In this document: piece by piece, positions 40,906 through 52,069 of the stretch
Position numbering within the stretch: position 1 is the first letter of the stretch
How the letters are laid out: each line of letters opens with the position of its first letter
Assembly: GCA_035222895.1 (NCBI GenBank)
Contig: JAVYIG010004985.1
Span: 62,001 to 126,000 of the forward strand
DNA: 64,000 bases
Direction of reading: 5' to 3'
From: Strongylocentrotus droebachiensis
Taxonomy: Eukaryota > Echinodermata > Echinoidea > Camarodonta > Strongylocentrotidae
Program-made: the position numbers and the translations under genes
The notes under the pieces: model-generated
Databases searched by the model: none
What the model saw: only the letters and a program-made list of their open reading frames with translations
Told to the model about the DNA's origin: nothing

Positions 40906-43900
40906 ATGTCTGGTCGAGGTATCAAAGGAGCGGAGCGTGTTCCTATACAGAGCACGGCAGGTGCCATACCTGTCAAAAATGACAAAGGTAAATACCGTAA
41001 ATCTCTGTGTATAAGACACACTTTTTTCTTTTTTTTTTAAGTTTCGATTTATGCCCCTCCACCTGGCGCTATGCCTGGCAATGTCTCCCAGCTCAGTAAT
41101 CGGCGTGTAGACTCACCACTCTGAAACTAGAACAAAACTCAAATTTGTCTGTCATCTTGGTTTGAAAGTAATCTTTCTAATAGATCTCAATATGTAGTTT
41201 ATAATAATAATTCCTCAAATTGTTCTTCTATTACACACGGCATACCACAAGGTTGTATCCTAGGTACTCTACTGTTTTTAATTTACATTAATGATCTTAC
41301 ACATTCTTCTAATTTTTTAAATTTTTGTTTGGTCCCCAAAAAGGGATGCGCCTTATACACAGGTGCGTCTTATACACAGAGATTTACGGTGGTAATTTAA
41401 AGCACACATGTACAGGGAATGTTGCTAGAGACTAGGGCCCTGTTTCACAAAGCTTGTCATCAGTGACAAATGACAGTCTTTGTTATAAGCTACTGAAATT
41501 CTTGCTTCTGATTGGTTATCAGCATATTTGTCACTGATTTTTGTCATTTGTCATTGAAAAAAAACTTTGTGAAACAGGTCCCAGGTCTTAAAGGTCTTAA
41601 AGAATGTGTAGGGGCCATTAAAGATGCATAAACGTGGGCTTTCAAGCGGAAATCAGCATCATTTTGGTGTTTACCCAAGAACATATTTATTCCAAAAAAT
41701 AATATGCAGGATCTTGAAAGACTGAGGAGAATACTGTAGCAATGAAAACGGGGTCTGCTTGCTATTTATAAGGACCGCTTGTTATTAAAGATCGTTATTT
41801 ATTTAGTCATGCGTTATGGGTAGCGGTCCTTATGAATGGCGGTCCTGATGAATAGCGAAGTAAATTTGCTAAGGTTTGCTTGCTATTTATAAGGGCCGCT
41901 ATTCATAAAGGACCACTTTTCATTTTGTTACGCGTTAATGATAGCGGTCCTTATGAATAGAGGTCCCATGAAAACAACACCAATTTGACAGGAAGAGTAG
42001 TGTGATCGCTTTTAACTGTTTTGCCAAGATGAAAGTTTTGATGCTTGTTTTCTTCAGAATAGTCTATTTTAAAAACCACATACAATGCATATCCTGCTGG
42101 AAGAGAAATTCACCCAATTAACTCAGTGATTTGAGGTTTTCTTATAACATTGATGTGCCTTATTTTAATAGTTGATATGAAAATAAAGAATTTTTCATAC
42201 GACTACACAGGAAAGTGAGAAACCTTTTTATAAAGTTGGTTTATGGTCCTTAATTTATACTTTGGTGAGTGAATGGAAATGAAGCATTGTTTGTGTCTGT
42301 ACCTATGATCTACTTTAAAGTGATTTCAAGATGTTAATGAAATTGATCTTTATTTCATTATAATTAGGTGAAATTAGTATGCAGAAGGTGAAAGTCAAGA
42401 GATATGTGCCTGGTAAAAGGTGAGATTCATTGAAACATTTTTACTTTATGTATTTATTATTTAATAATTTGTAAGTGTTGGCAAAGGTGCCCACAGTCTG
42501 TATTCCAAACTAGAACAGGATCTTTTTATGCCTCCGTTACGAAGTAGCCGGAGGCATTATGTTTTCGGGTTGTCCGTCCGTCCGTACGTACGTCTGTACG
42601 TACGTACGTACGTCCCGTTCTCGTGATCGCGTTATCTGAAGAACCGATCGATGGATTCCTGCCAAACTTTGGTCATGTATGTATCTTGCAAAGCCGATGA
42701 ACTGATTAGATTTTGGGGTCACGAGGTCAAAGGTCAAAGGTCACAGGGCTCATTATGTATGCAAAAACGGCTCGTGATCGCGTTATCTGAAGAACTGATT
42801 GATGGATTCCTGCCAAACTTTGGTCATGTATGTATCTTGCAGAGCCAATGAACTGATTAGATTTTGGTGTCACGAGGTTAAAGGTCAAAGGTCACAGGGC
42901 TCATTATGTATGCAAAAACAGCTCGTGATCACGTTATCTCAAGGACCGATTGATGGATTGCTTCCAAACTTAGGTCATGTATGTTACTTGCAGAGCCAAT
43001 GAACTGATTAGATTTGGGGGTCACGAGGTCAAAGGTCAAAGGCCACAGCGCACAGTATGCATGCAAAAACAGCTCGTGATCGCGTTATCTCAAGAACCGA
43101 TTGATGGATTCCTGCCAAACTTAGGTCATGTATCTTACTTGCAGAGCCGATGAACTGAGTAGATTCTTGGTTCATAAGGTCAAAGGTCAAAGGTCATGGG
43201 CTCATTATGTATGCAAAAATAGCTTGTGAACGCATTCTCATTAGAACTGACAGATGGATTACTATTTAACTCAGGACATCTTGCAGAGCCAATGAACTGA
43301 GTAGATTTTAGGGTCATGAGGTCAAAGATCAAAGGGTCATATATGTATATGAGAAATTGCTTGTAATCACGATATTCTGAGAACCTGTTAATGGATTACA
43401 ATTGAACTTGAATTCGAAAAATTTCTTCTGTTTTGGTTTGTAAAATTGCTCTATGACGGAGGCATCATTTTCGACTGCGCGCAGTCGAAGTTCCATCTAG
43501 TTTTGTTTTGTTTTTGTTTTGGAAACCCAAATTTAATAATCATCCCATGCTCCTTTACAAGCTACTGAAATCATGGCATTTGTTTGGCTGAGAGCAGATT
43601 TTTTTTTAATAGTAATTTTGTATTTCTTATTGACAACAAGTTTTATGAAACAGGGCCCAGATCTGCACTTAAATTAGGATACAAATTTAAAATTTAGATA
43701 TTTTGAATTCCATTATAATTGCCCCTGTGTTCCAGCATCAATTATTGATTTTTTCGATGTGCCTTCTTTTTTAGGTGATGGTGACTCCCCCCCTCCCGAA
43801 AAAGGGCAGTTCAGCCATTTCATAAACTGTTGTATGTTCCAATTAAAATTCATGTCCATATTTTGATGCCCCCTGTCTTACTCGTAACACAATTTGAATA

Positions 43901-46900
43901 CATTTTTGTTATCCTCCCCTTTCAGACCTGACTTTGCACCCCAGTTCAGCAGTGATGAGGATGAGGAGGCTGAAGGGCCGTTTGTCGGCCGACGCAAGCA
44001 GCACTACCCTACATCCAGGCTGGACGCAGAAGACGCCAGGATCAGGAGACTTCGCGTCAGGCATGAGGATGATAGCGATGATGACGAAGCAGAGAGGTTC
44101 GTACCATGAACCTGTATATACGTGCTAGTCAAACCCGTTTGTTAATGCCCCACTGCACTACTTATAGCTCCTTGTGCCCTCTATATAGCAAATAATGCCT
44201 AATCGGTGCCTGTTGGTCCCCCATGATCCTCTTTTGATGATTTGCTGATTTGATGAGATAACCACCTGTCAGTGACCTTGCAGGGAGGTCTAATCCCTCC
44301 TGGCCAGCTAGTGCAGAGGGGCTTAAAAGACCTTATGTTAAAAAAAACTGCATATTAATGGAAAGCTGAATGAACGTAGAATTAAATTTGAAAGAAATAA
44401 CAAAGGTTTACCCTTTCAATATTGCACAGAAGTAAATTAAAACCTCATTTCTGATAAGCCGATCTATGAGCTATTCTTAATTGATGCAAAATCATTGTGA
44501 ATATGCGTACCACAGAGATGCCAGTCTTCGGCAGGCGATTTCAGGCCCTGACAACTTTCCATTTCAGGCTTTTTCAGGCTTTATATTGTACAGCACATAT
44601 GGGGCTTTAACGTGTTCTGGCTTCTTTTCAGGCCTAATCAAGTCCATAGCTAGTTTTTACATGTAGATCAACAACTTCTGATTTTCAAAAGCTTTAGATT
44701 TCGAGAATTGTAACTTCTTTGTGATTTTGCCTCGGTAGGATCGCACGTCACAGGCACATCCATGGTCCCGAGATCCTTGACGAAGGCGACGATAAAGAGG
44801 AAGACGATGAGGAGGAGGACTACCTCAGTCATCGCAGCCGAGACCTCGGGAGCAGGGTACGCGATCGACAGCGGGAAGAGAGCTCGAACGAAGAAGAAGT
44901 CGCTGAGGAGAAGGAGGATGAGGGGTATTCAAGGAGTTTTCGCGAAGTCGACCGTCGGGATCAGGCACCGAGCAAGACCTATCGGATGGAGGTTGAGGAG
45001 AGTTCGTCAGACGAGGAGGAGCTCGATGAGGAGGAGATAGAGCGTAGGAGAGCAGCGATGAGGGCTAGAGCTAGGCAACGAGTGCAAGAGGATATAGAGG
45101 TACAAGTGAATTTATTAATTCAGTGTCTATTTCAGAGATGCCAACTGTCCCGTTTTTGCCGTATTTGTTACGTTTTTTTGCTATCAATACGGCAGTGCGT
45201 TTTTTGTATGTTTTGTTAAGTTTCTTGTTTTTTTTTTTTTTTTAATATTATTTTTATCAGCGATGTGGGCTAGAGCTAGGCAGAGAGTGCAAGAGGATAT
45301 AGAGGTACAAGTGATTTTTTTTATTCAGTGTCTATTTGTGTACATGGGATTATAGTTATTTGAGTAGAGAGGGACCATAAATAGTAGAATAGAGATAGTT
45401 GCATGAACAGATGATGTGCTCATTGAGAAGTCAAATTCATGGAGCACATAAATAATTTCCTTGTTTAGCTAGTCGAAAAGTGCAAGAAAATGTAGAGGTG
45501 CATGTGATTTTGATGATTTAATGTGCATTTACACATTGGACCATAGCTAGTAGAATAAAGATAGTTACATTAACGGATCCCTTCAGAGGCAATATTCATA
45601 GAGCACGAAAATAGATTCCCACATATAGCCAGGTGAAGAGTGCAAGAAAATGTAGAGGTACAAGTCAATTTATTGATTCAATGTCCATTTGTGTACAGTG
45701 GACCATAGCTAGTAGGGTAAAGAGAGTTACGTCACAGGAAGCTTTGTTCATTCAGAGGCCGAATCTATTTACTGAAATAACTTGTTTATTTTTTATTTCA
45801 ACCACAAAGGAAGAGGAATCCTATCAGGTTTAACACAACCTTTTCAATTAAATCAATAGCATTGTAGATATGCAATATGCAATCCAGAAAATTTAAAATC
45901 CATAATCTTTTGCATGTTATTCTTATAAATGAAAAGCATTTGTAAACATTCTTTGCATGCAGTGGAGAGAGGACTTATTAATTGCTTGATTTATTTCAAA
46001 GAGAGCTAGTATTCATAATCAATTAGTTATTTATTTCATTTTCATATAAATACAATCAAAGCAAATAAACGTTTATACAATACGACAAAACAATGAAAAA
46101 ACAGAGTAATTAATATCATCGGCAATGTATAACAAATGTTTCACTCTTTACAATTTCTTTAAATTAAAAAAAGGAGAACTTTTTTAAAAGCCTATGATGG
46201 CTTTGTGAGACAAAGTTCCCACTATTATCTAAGAAGAAAGCAACCAGATTATTAACCCACAACCTTTGACCTTTGACCTATGTTAGGTCCTGGGAATCGA
46301 GGACGACAACAAGAAGGAAAAGGTCAATTCGGATGAAGAGGAATCGTCAGAATACGAGGAGTATACCGACTCGGAAGAAGAAGATGGGCCGAGATTAAAA
46401 CCAGTCTTTGTCGCCAAGTAAGTACTCTCGGTAGACTTACAGTTCGGAGGGATTTATGAATTATTTAATTTATCTCATAGAGAGGTAAAATTTCCTTCAA
46501 AGAAAACTACAAAAGTTCTTGCTGTAACCTTTGTCCTTTCAGTGTATATTGGTTGGATCGTGGGAAAATATACGTCACAAGAAATTTTGTTTTTGAAAAG
46601 AATCCTGAATGAAATGAAAAGGTTATCCAGGTTTTGATTTTTTTTTAATTCAGGAAAATCATTGTATTAACTCATATCCTGCCATGAAACTGCTAGCGCG
46701 CTATTGTTATAGTGCTCTGTGCACGCGAGCGCGCTACCGTTTGTCTGCTTTGTGCACGCTAGCAAGCATATGTAATGACAGTTATTGTTCATGCCCATTG
46801 CACCGTGCTGAGTGCTTTTACAGCGCTATTGAAAGTACCATCGCGTGCATCAGATTATCGGCTTTGGATTACGCGTCTTTGTATACAACAGTCAGATTGG

Positions 46901-49900
46901 ATTTTCTCGAGTAGTTTGTTTTTTGTAAAGATTTAAATGACACGCACTTGAACCAACCTTAAAATTAACTTGGCACACAGGAGATTAGCACTGTGGTACT
47001 GGGTGCATTGTATGGGTGGCAGCTTAAGAGTTAAAGAAAAGGAACCCATTCTTTTTCATTTGTTACCAAATAATGTCATTGATTGTTTGATGTTTACAGG
47101 AAAGACTGCGTCACCATTCAAGAAAAGAAGATAGGTGCCATGAAAGAACAAACTTGTGTTTGAATGTTTTTAGGAAAATCATTAAATTTAAGGAAAGAAA
47201 CCAATTCTTTTTCATTCATTACCACATAATGTCATTGACTGTTTGATGTTTTTAGGAAAGATCGCGTCACCATTCAAGAAAAGGAGATAGCTGCCATGAA
47301 AGAACAGGAGCTAGAAGAAGAAGCTAAGATCAAGGCAGAGGCCAGGAAAAGAGAAACAATAAGAGTAAGTCTTCCAATCAATGCATGACACATCTTACAA
47401 GCTCTGCTTTTCAGTGGATCCCTCCATTTCCACAGGTTCTTCCTTCTCCTCCTTCTCCTCCTCCTCTCCTTTCTCTTTTTCTCTTCCTGTTCTGCATCTT
47501 CTTCTCCTTTTGTTAAACATTATCCTTGATATTTATGTATACTTTCTATTTCATAACTTTAAACTATGTAAAATGTATTATATTATTAAATATTGAACTG
47601 TATATCTGATTTCTTGTCAAAACTACTGTTCTGTTGGAAATGAAAATGAAAACTGAAACTGAAACATGTGGGAGAAGCGCTTGCTTTTAGAAGATGGGAT
47701 TAAAGAGGACCCATTCATCCACAAAAAAATTATCGTCTTCTTCTTCCCCCTCCTCCCCCTCTTTGTCTTCCTCTTCTGAATTTTCTTCTTTTTCTCCTTC
47801 TCCTTCTTCTTCTCCTCCTCTTTTCTCTTCTTCTCCTCCTCTTTTCTCTTCTTCTCCTCCTCTTTTCTCTTCTTCCTCTTTTCTCTTCCTGTTCTGCTTC
47901 TCCTTCTTTTGTTTCCTCCTTCTTCTTTTTTCTTCTTCTCCTTCTTCTTCTTTTTCTTCTCCTTCTCCTTCTGCTTCTTCTTTCCTTTTTAACTGCTCAA
48001 ATTATTTTTTTATGAAGATTGTATCTTTTTTTAGATGGTAGAAATGAATTCAAGGCAGACTCAACGAGGGAAGAAAGATTTCTGATATAATGATCCTAAT
48101 ATCCTCTCTCTCCTCCTCCTCCCCTCTTCTTACTCTTCTTATTCCTCTTCTTCATCTTCTTCCCCCTGCTCCTCCTCCTCCTTATCTTGCTCCTCTTCCA
48201 AATCCTCCTCCATTCCTACTTCTTTGGTTTGTAATTACTAAAATAATTCACACATTTTCATTAAAAAGAAAAAATTGTTTAATGATGTGAGACAGATTCA
48301 GCAAGTGGAGGAACAAGTTGGATCAAATGAGACTAATCTCCTTCCCCTCCTCCTCCTCCTCCTCCTCCTCTTCCTTTCACTCTTTCTAATCCTGTTCTTC
48401 ATCTTCTTCTTCTCCTTCGTTTGTTTCCTCCTTTTTCCTCTTCTCCTCCTTCTTATCCTCCTTCTTCTTATTTTCAAATATTTGTTCAAATAATTTATCA
48501 TGAAAAATGTATTTTTGTTTAGATGGTAGAGATGGATGTAAGGCTGACAGATTCAGCAAGGAATATGTTGGATCTAAGTAGCCTAATCTCCTCCACCCCT
48601 CCTTCTCCTCCTCCTCTTCCTCTTCTTCATCTTCTTCTTCTTCTCCTTCTTATTCTCCTTCTTCTTATTTTCAAATATTTATTCAAATAATTTTTCATGA
48701 AAATTGTATCTTTGTTTAGATGGTAGAGAATGATGCGAACAAGGTTCAGGAACCGGAAGAAGACGTCGGAACAAATGAGCCAAACCTCTTCTTCCTCTTA
48801 CTCTTTTCTTTCTCTTCCTCTTCTTCATCTTCTTCTACTTCTTTTGTTTCCTTCTTCTTCTTCTTCTCCCTATTCTTCTCCTCCTTCTTCTCCTTCTTAT
48901 TCAAATAATTTTTCATGAAAATGTTTTTTTTTTTTAGATGGTAGAGAATGATGCGAACAAGGTTCAGGAACCAGAAGAAGACGTTGGAACAAACGAGCCA
49001 AACCTCCTCACCGTAAACACAGACGACGAGAACGATGAAGTAGAATACGAGGCGTGGAAAGTTCGGGAACTGCGCAGGATCAAGCGTGACAGGGACGAAC
49101 GTGAACAGTGAGTAATGTTTTGTAGCTTGAAAACAGTTAGGACAAGATCAAGATTTATGTGTTATACATGCATTACATAATATGTACATGTAAATGTACT
49201 CTGTCATAATTAATAAGATTTCAAGACGGTCACCTCGTACAACGTGTCTGTAAAGACCACCTGTCTATAAAGACACCTGTTTGCTACGGCTGGGCTATTA
49301 ATTTGTTATTTTGTATCAAACGCAGTACAGTTAATTCACATACTCGCTGCGCTATATAAATGGACCTATTATTATTAACTAATCACTTCCGATTCATCTC
49401 TCTTTTGTGATCCAGGATCGAGAAGGAGCGGCAGGAAACGGAGAGGCTGAGGAACATGACGGAGGAGGAGAGAAGAGAAGAACTGAGACAGAACCCCAAA
49501 CAGATAACCAACAAACAGAACAAGGGACGATACAAGTTCTTGCAGAAGTACTACCATCGCGGTGCTTTCTATTTGGTAAGTTCTAAGGCTCTCATGTATA
49601 TATATATTTTTTTTTTTTTTTTTATTGGTATTGGTATTTCTTTTTAAAATTCCACATGGCAGTCCAAGGGCTGAATTACATTGATTTTACAAAAGGAAAT
49701 GACAATAAACAAATTGTTGTGCAAATCTATACATATATCATAGTCTTACAATAATCTGAAGGAGAGAAACAGAGAGAGAGTGAGAGAGAAATGAGGGAAA
49801 AAGAAACAACGATATAAAGGTAGAAAGTGACATTCTAGAGGAAGAAGAGATTATGAATCGCATAAAAAAATGAGTGGAATGATTGACTAAATAATCATCT

Positions 49901-51994
49901 GTTGTATCATTTGATCAAACTAATAGACATAGTTGTAGTATGTAGAATTACTCTGTTTTTTCCTCCAAATTACGGTATTACGTTTTGTCTTCATAAATTC
50001 CTTCTTTTTTTTCTTTTTTTTCTTTTTTTTACATACCGCACATCAAACAACTGCCCTAAAATGTTGATTGGATCAAAAATTCAATAGAAACCTAAGTTTA
50101 AAACATACTTGAAGAGAAAAATATTCTCAAAAAGAATGAAATACCGGTACCGATAATACCAAAATAATATTTTAAAAAATATGCTTGTATGGAGAAAAAA
50201 ACAGCATAAGGAATGGACATTTCTGCATTGGAAGTGTGTCGCGCGTGGTTGTAAGTTTCGTTTTAATGAATTCCTTTTTTTGGCCATCATGATTCCTTTT
50301 TTTAGTCGCACAAGGTTGGCAGCTCTGCTTGTATCCAATCTTGTTTAGACTCATGAAATAACGTTTGTCTCTTTTATTGAATTTAGTATAGGTTGATGAA
50401 TACTTTAGTTAATTTTATACCATGATCATACCATGTTCATACCATGTTCATACCATGTTCATACCATGTTCAATATGCATATTTTTGTTGAGTTATTACG
50501 CTTTGTTATACGTTTCGCGAGATGACAAGAAGATTATAGGGCACTAGCATCATGTTTAGTGTAAACATATTTCATTTTCCTTCCTATGATGAATAAATTG
50601 AAGGGTGGTAGCATCCATCTCGCATTCATTGTGAACACATTTCATCTATCAAACCACGATTTGTTCTACGTTTCAATGCAGGATGATGAGAAGGAGGTAC
50701 TGAAGAGGGACGTTTCTGGAGCCACGCTTGAAGATCACTTTGATAAGACAGTCTTGCCTAAAGTCATGCAGGTAACAGAGCTTTATTTGCAATTTCTCTT
50801 GAAGTATTAAATCAATGACAATCTTTCAAGAGTTATAATAATTTGATTTGATTTGATTTGATTTATTTATTTCTGTTTGATTTTCTTTTTCTTTTGCATT
50901 TTTACAAATATATAACAAACAAATATTGCAAATTTACACATGACAAAAGAATATATGTAGAATAAAGTAAGGCTGCCTGTAATTAATCGAAAACATCAAA
51001 CAGGTTGACAAAGTAAGCAAAGCTTGATAGTATGACTACCCTCAATTCCCACACTCAACCCAGGAACAAGCATACATTACCTAACCTGGGGGGTGTTTCA
51101 CAAAGATCCTAAGTTGAACCTATCTCTAAGTTGGACTTAAATATTATGGAGAGCCATTTGTAGCCTTAAAATTAAATATTGCCAAAAGCAAAAATTGAAG
51201 TACTTTAGACTTTTCATAAATTCCACGTCAAGAACATGAAATGTCCTTGAAAATAGAAAATATGAATGATATGAATCAACATTTTATGCCTTTTGAAATA
51301 ACTTTTACAAAATATTTTCATAGATGCTAACGGCTTTCCATAATTTTTAAGTCCAACTTAGAGATAAGTTCAACTTAGGATCTTTGTGAAACATCCCCCT
51401 GCACCCTAATTGCAACCGTAGCCCTCATATCTTTGATGAAGTAAAGCCAGATCAATTGTTGAAAGTACCCCCATATTTTTATCTTCCCCCAGAACTTAAA
51501 AATATGAACAGGGGCTTACCAGTACAGATCATAGAGAATCTAGTACAGACCTTCTAGTTCAATGTTAGTTTGTGGCTCTCCTGTATATGTAAGAGGTGCA
51601 AGTTCTAGGTATGACATTAATATGGGCCGCTTTAAAAAAATACAGGCCTACGTGGCTCTTTGTATCCTTGTTTCATCCAAACACCAACACCATTTGTATG
51701 GATGGAAAATAACTTGTCAAATCATTGCGAGTGTGCTCGTCCTAGTAGTAGTAATAATACATATCATGATATGTATATTGCTCTCTCTCTCTCTCTCTTT
51801 AGGTCAAGAACTTTGGACGTTCCGGTCGGACCAAGTACACCCATCTTGTTGACCAGGACACCACCACCATGGAATCACCTTGGGCCAACGAGACGGCTCT
51901 CTCCAGGAAGTTCCAGTCCTCCGGTGCCGGGGGCTTGAAGCAGAGCTTTGAGAAACCCTCAGGAAGAAAGTCACGGAAGGGCGACGCCCAATGA
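40906..51994 (+). CDS. MFAP1: MFAP1 spliceosome protein, ten exons, 505 aa
   Basis: Nuclear protein of the activated spliceosome (MFAP1/Spp381 family), needed for pre-mRNA splicing. Exons: 40906-40987, 42368-42419, 43926-44096, 44739-45099, 46287-46417, 47256-47364, 48938-49107, 49416-49575, 50682-50771, 51803-51994 (stop TGA). All are GT-AG and every phase joins; 1518 nt in total. Order: N-terminus [20 protein letters not shown]; acidic blocks ([29 protein letters not shown]); [107 protein letters not shown]. It is longer than vertebrate MFAP1 (439 aa), mainly in the acidic region. The gene is littered with tandem copies of its own exon edges (separate entries). Poly(A) candidate AATAAA at 53132-53137. 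Confidence 0.96.
40995..41389 (+). mobile_element. Non-autonomous TIR element with non-LTR RT fragment (copy 2)
   Basis: Ends CCGTAAATCTCTGTGTATAA and TATACACAGAGATTTACGG bound 395 bp; TA precedes it and TG follows. The interior has a readable reverse-transcriptase piece: [14 protein letters not shown] (about 41160-41200), then [13 protein letters not shown] and Y-I-N-D-L (about 41244-41300). It starts at intron position +8 of MFAP1 intron 1. Confidence 0.82.
41434..41583. mobile_element. MITE of the GGGCCCTGTTTCACAAA family
   Basis: GGGCCCTGTTTCACAAAGCT and CTTTGTGAAACAGGTCCC are inverted ends. Interior CATCAGTGACAAATGACAGT and TTGGTTATCAGCA match 21341-21491. Confidence 0.75.
41745..41965. 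repeat. Two tandem copies of an inverted-repeat unit
   Basis: Each unit begins GCTTGCTATTTATAAGG and ends AGCGGTCCTTATGAAT, so the unit ends pair with each other, and the unit occurs twice (about 41757 and 41879). Likely a nested or dimeric MITE in MFAP1 intron 1. Confidence 0.6.
42521..43500 (+). mobile_element. Non-autonomous Helitron (Helentron-like), 980 bp, with internal tandem repeats
   Basis: Begins TC (TCTTTTTATGCCTCCG) after an A. It ends with the 20-nt palindrome TTCGACTGCGCGCAGTCGAA, then GTTCCAT and CTAG before a T: the expected Helitron A|T insertion with 3' hairpin and CTRR. Subterminal ATGCCTCCGT / ACGGAGGCAT are inverted. Inside are a (GTAC/TCCG)n stretch (about 42577-42614) and about five 151-bp repeats (starts 42620, 42772, 42923, 43074, 43224). 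It lies in MFAP1 intron 2; a short relative is at 25880-26076. The layout resembles pearl-type elements of marine invertebrates (inference). Confidence 0.85.
45259..45700 (+). pseudogene. Three tandem decaying copies of the MFAP1 exon 4 3' end and donor
   Basis: The real exon end (GCTAGAGCTAGGCAACGAGT, then GTGCAAGAGGATATAGAG|GTACAAG) recurs at 45259-45340, 45470-45534 and 45627-45700. The first copy is nearly intact, including the GTACAA donor and the following ATTCAGTGTCTATTT. The later copies keep AGTGCAAGAAAATGTAGAG|GT. Flanking ACCATAnnTAGTAGnnTAAAGA-type sequence repeats with them. Confidence 0.85.
46680..47030. other. MFAP1 intron 5, no nameable feature
   Basis: A patch with GCGCGC-type and GTGCACGC repeats (46690-46770) lies in otherwise AT-rich intron. 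No exon or mobile element is recognised. Confidence 0.5.
47030..47171 (+). pseudogene. Duplicated MFAP1 exon 6 acceptor and exon start, with a stop
   Basis: From AAAGAAAAGGAACCCATTCT through TTTACAG and GAAAGACTGCGTCACCATTC this copies 47195-47310, including the acceptor. It would read [18 protein letters not shown] and then hits TGA soon after; no donor is evident. If used it would be a poison exon. Confidence 0.82.
47430..48030. repeat. (CTT/CTC)n tracts in MFAP1 intron 6
   Basis: Long CTTCTCCTCC-type pyrimidine runs at 47440-47510 and 47730-47990. They alternate with copies of the exon 7 start further on. Confidence 0.85.
48035..48937 (+). pseudogene. Four tandem truncated copies of the MFAP1 exon 7 start, each with a CTT/CTC tract
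   Basis: Copies of the exon 7 start (ATGGTAGAGAATGATGC...) begin at 48035, about 48272, 48523 and 48720, before the real exon at 48938. Three keep a TTTAG|ATGGTAGA acceptor. The 48720 copy is almost identical through GAACCGGAAGAAGACGT to CCAAACCTC, then changes into CTTCTTCCTC repeats instead of coding on. Units are about 200-250 bp and include TTCAAATAATTTnTCATGAA before the acceptor. Confidence 0.87.
49580..50680. other. MFAP1 intron 8: AT-rich, no gene
   Basis: Poly-T near 49608-49622 and a purine patch near 49760-49850. An 11-bp minisatellite is annotated separately at 50417-50471. Confidence 0.6.
50417..50471. repeat. 11-bp minisatellite, five units
   Basis: ATACCATGTTC repeated five times, the first unit reading ATACCATGATC. 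It lies in MFAP1 intron 8. Confidence 0.9.
51088..51400. mobile_element. MITE with about 50-bp inverted ends
   Basis: GGTGTTTCACAAAGATCCTA, then AGTTGAACCTATCTCTAAGT, is matched inverted by ACTTAGAGATAAGTTCAACT and AGGATCTTTGTGAAACATCC. 313 bp, in MFAP1 intron 9. Ends are similar in style to the GTTTCACAAA families elsewhere. Confidence 0.85.
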
Positions 51995-52069
51995 GGCGAT
52001 GCATAACTAGTTAAAAGACATAGTTGTGACAGACAATGCTAAGATATGACAATTCATGTTGAAAGCTTT

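Noticed and set aside
47694..48041. Ser/Pro-rich 115-aa frame in MFAP1 intron 6 and its neighbours
   Set aside because: Pure translation of a CTT/CTC microsatellite between exon 7 copies.
48720..48908. Use of the 48720 exon 7 copy as a genuine alternative coding exon
   Set aside because: It loses the coding sequence after CCAAACCTC to a pyrimidine repeat and has no clear donor; kept as a duplicated fragment pending RNA data.
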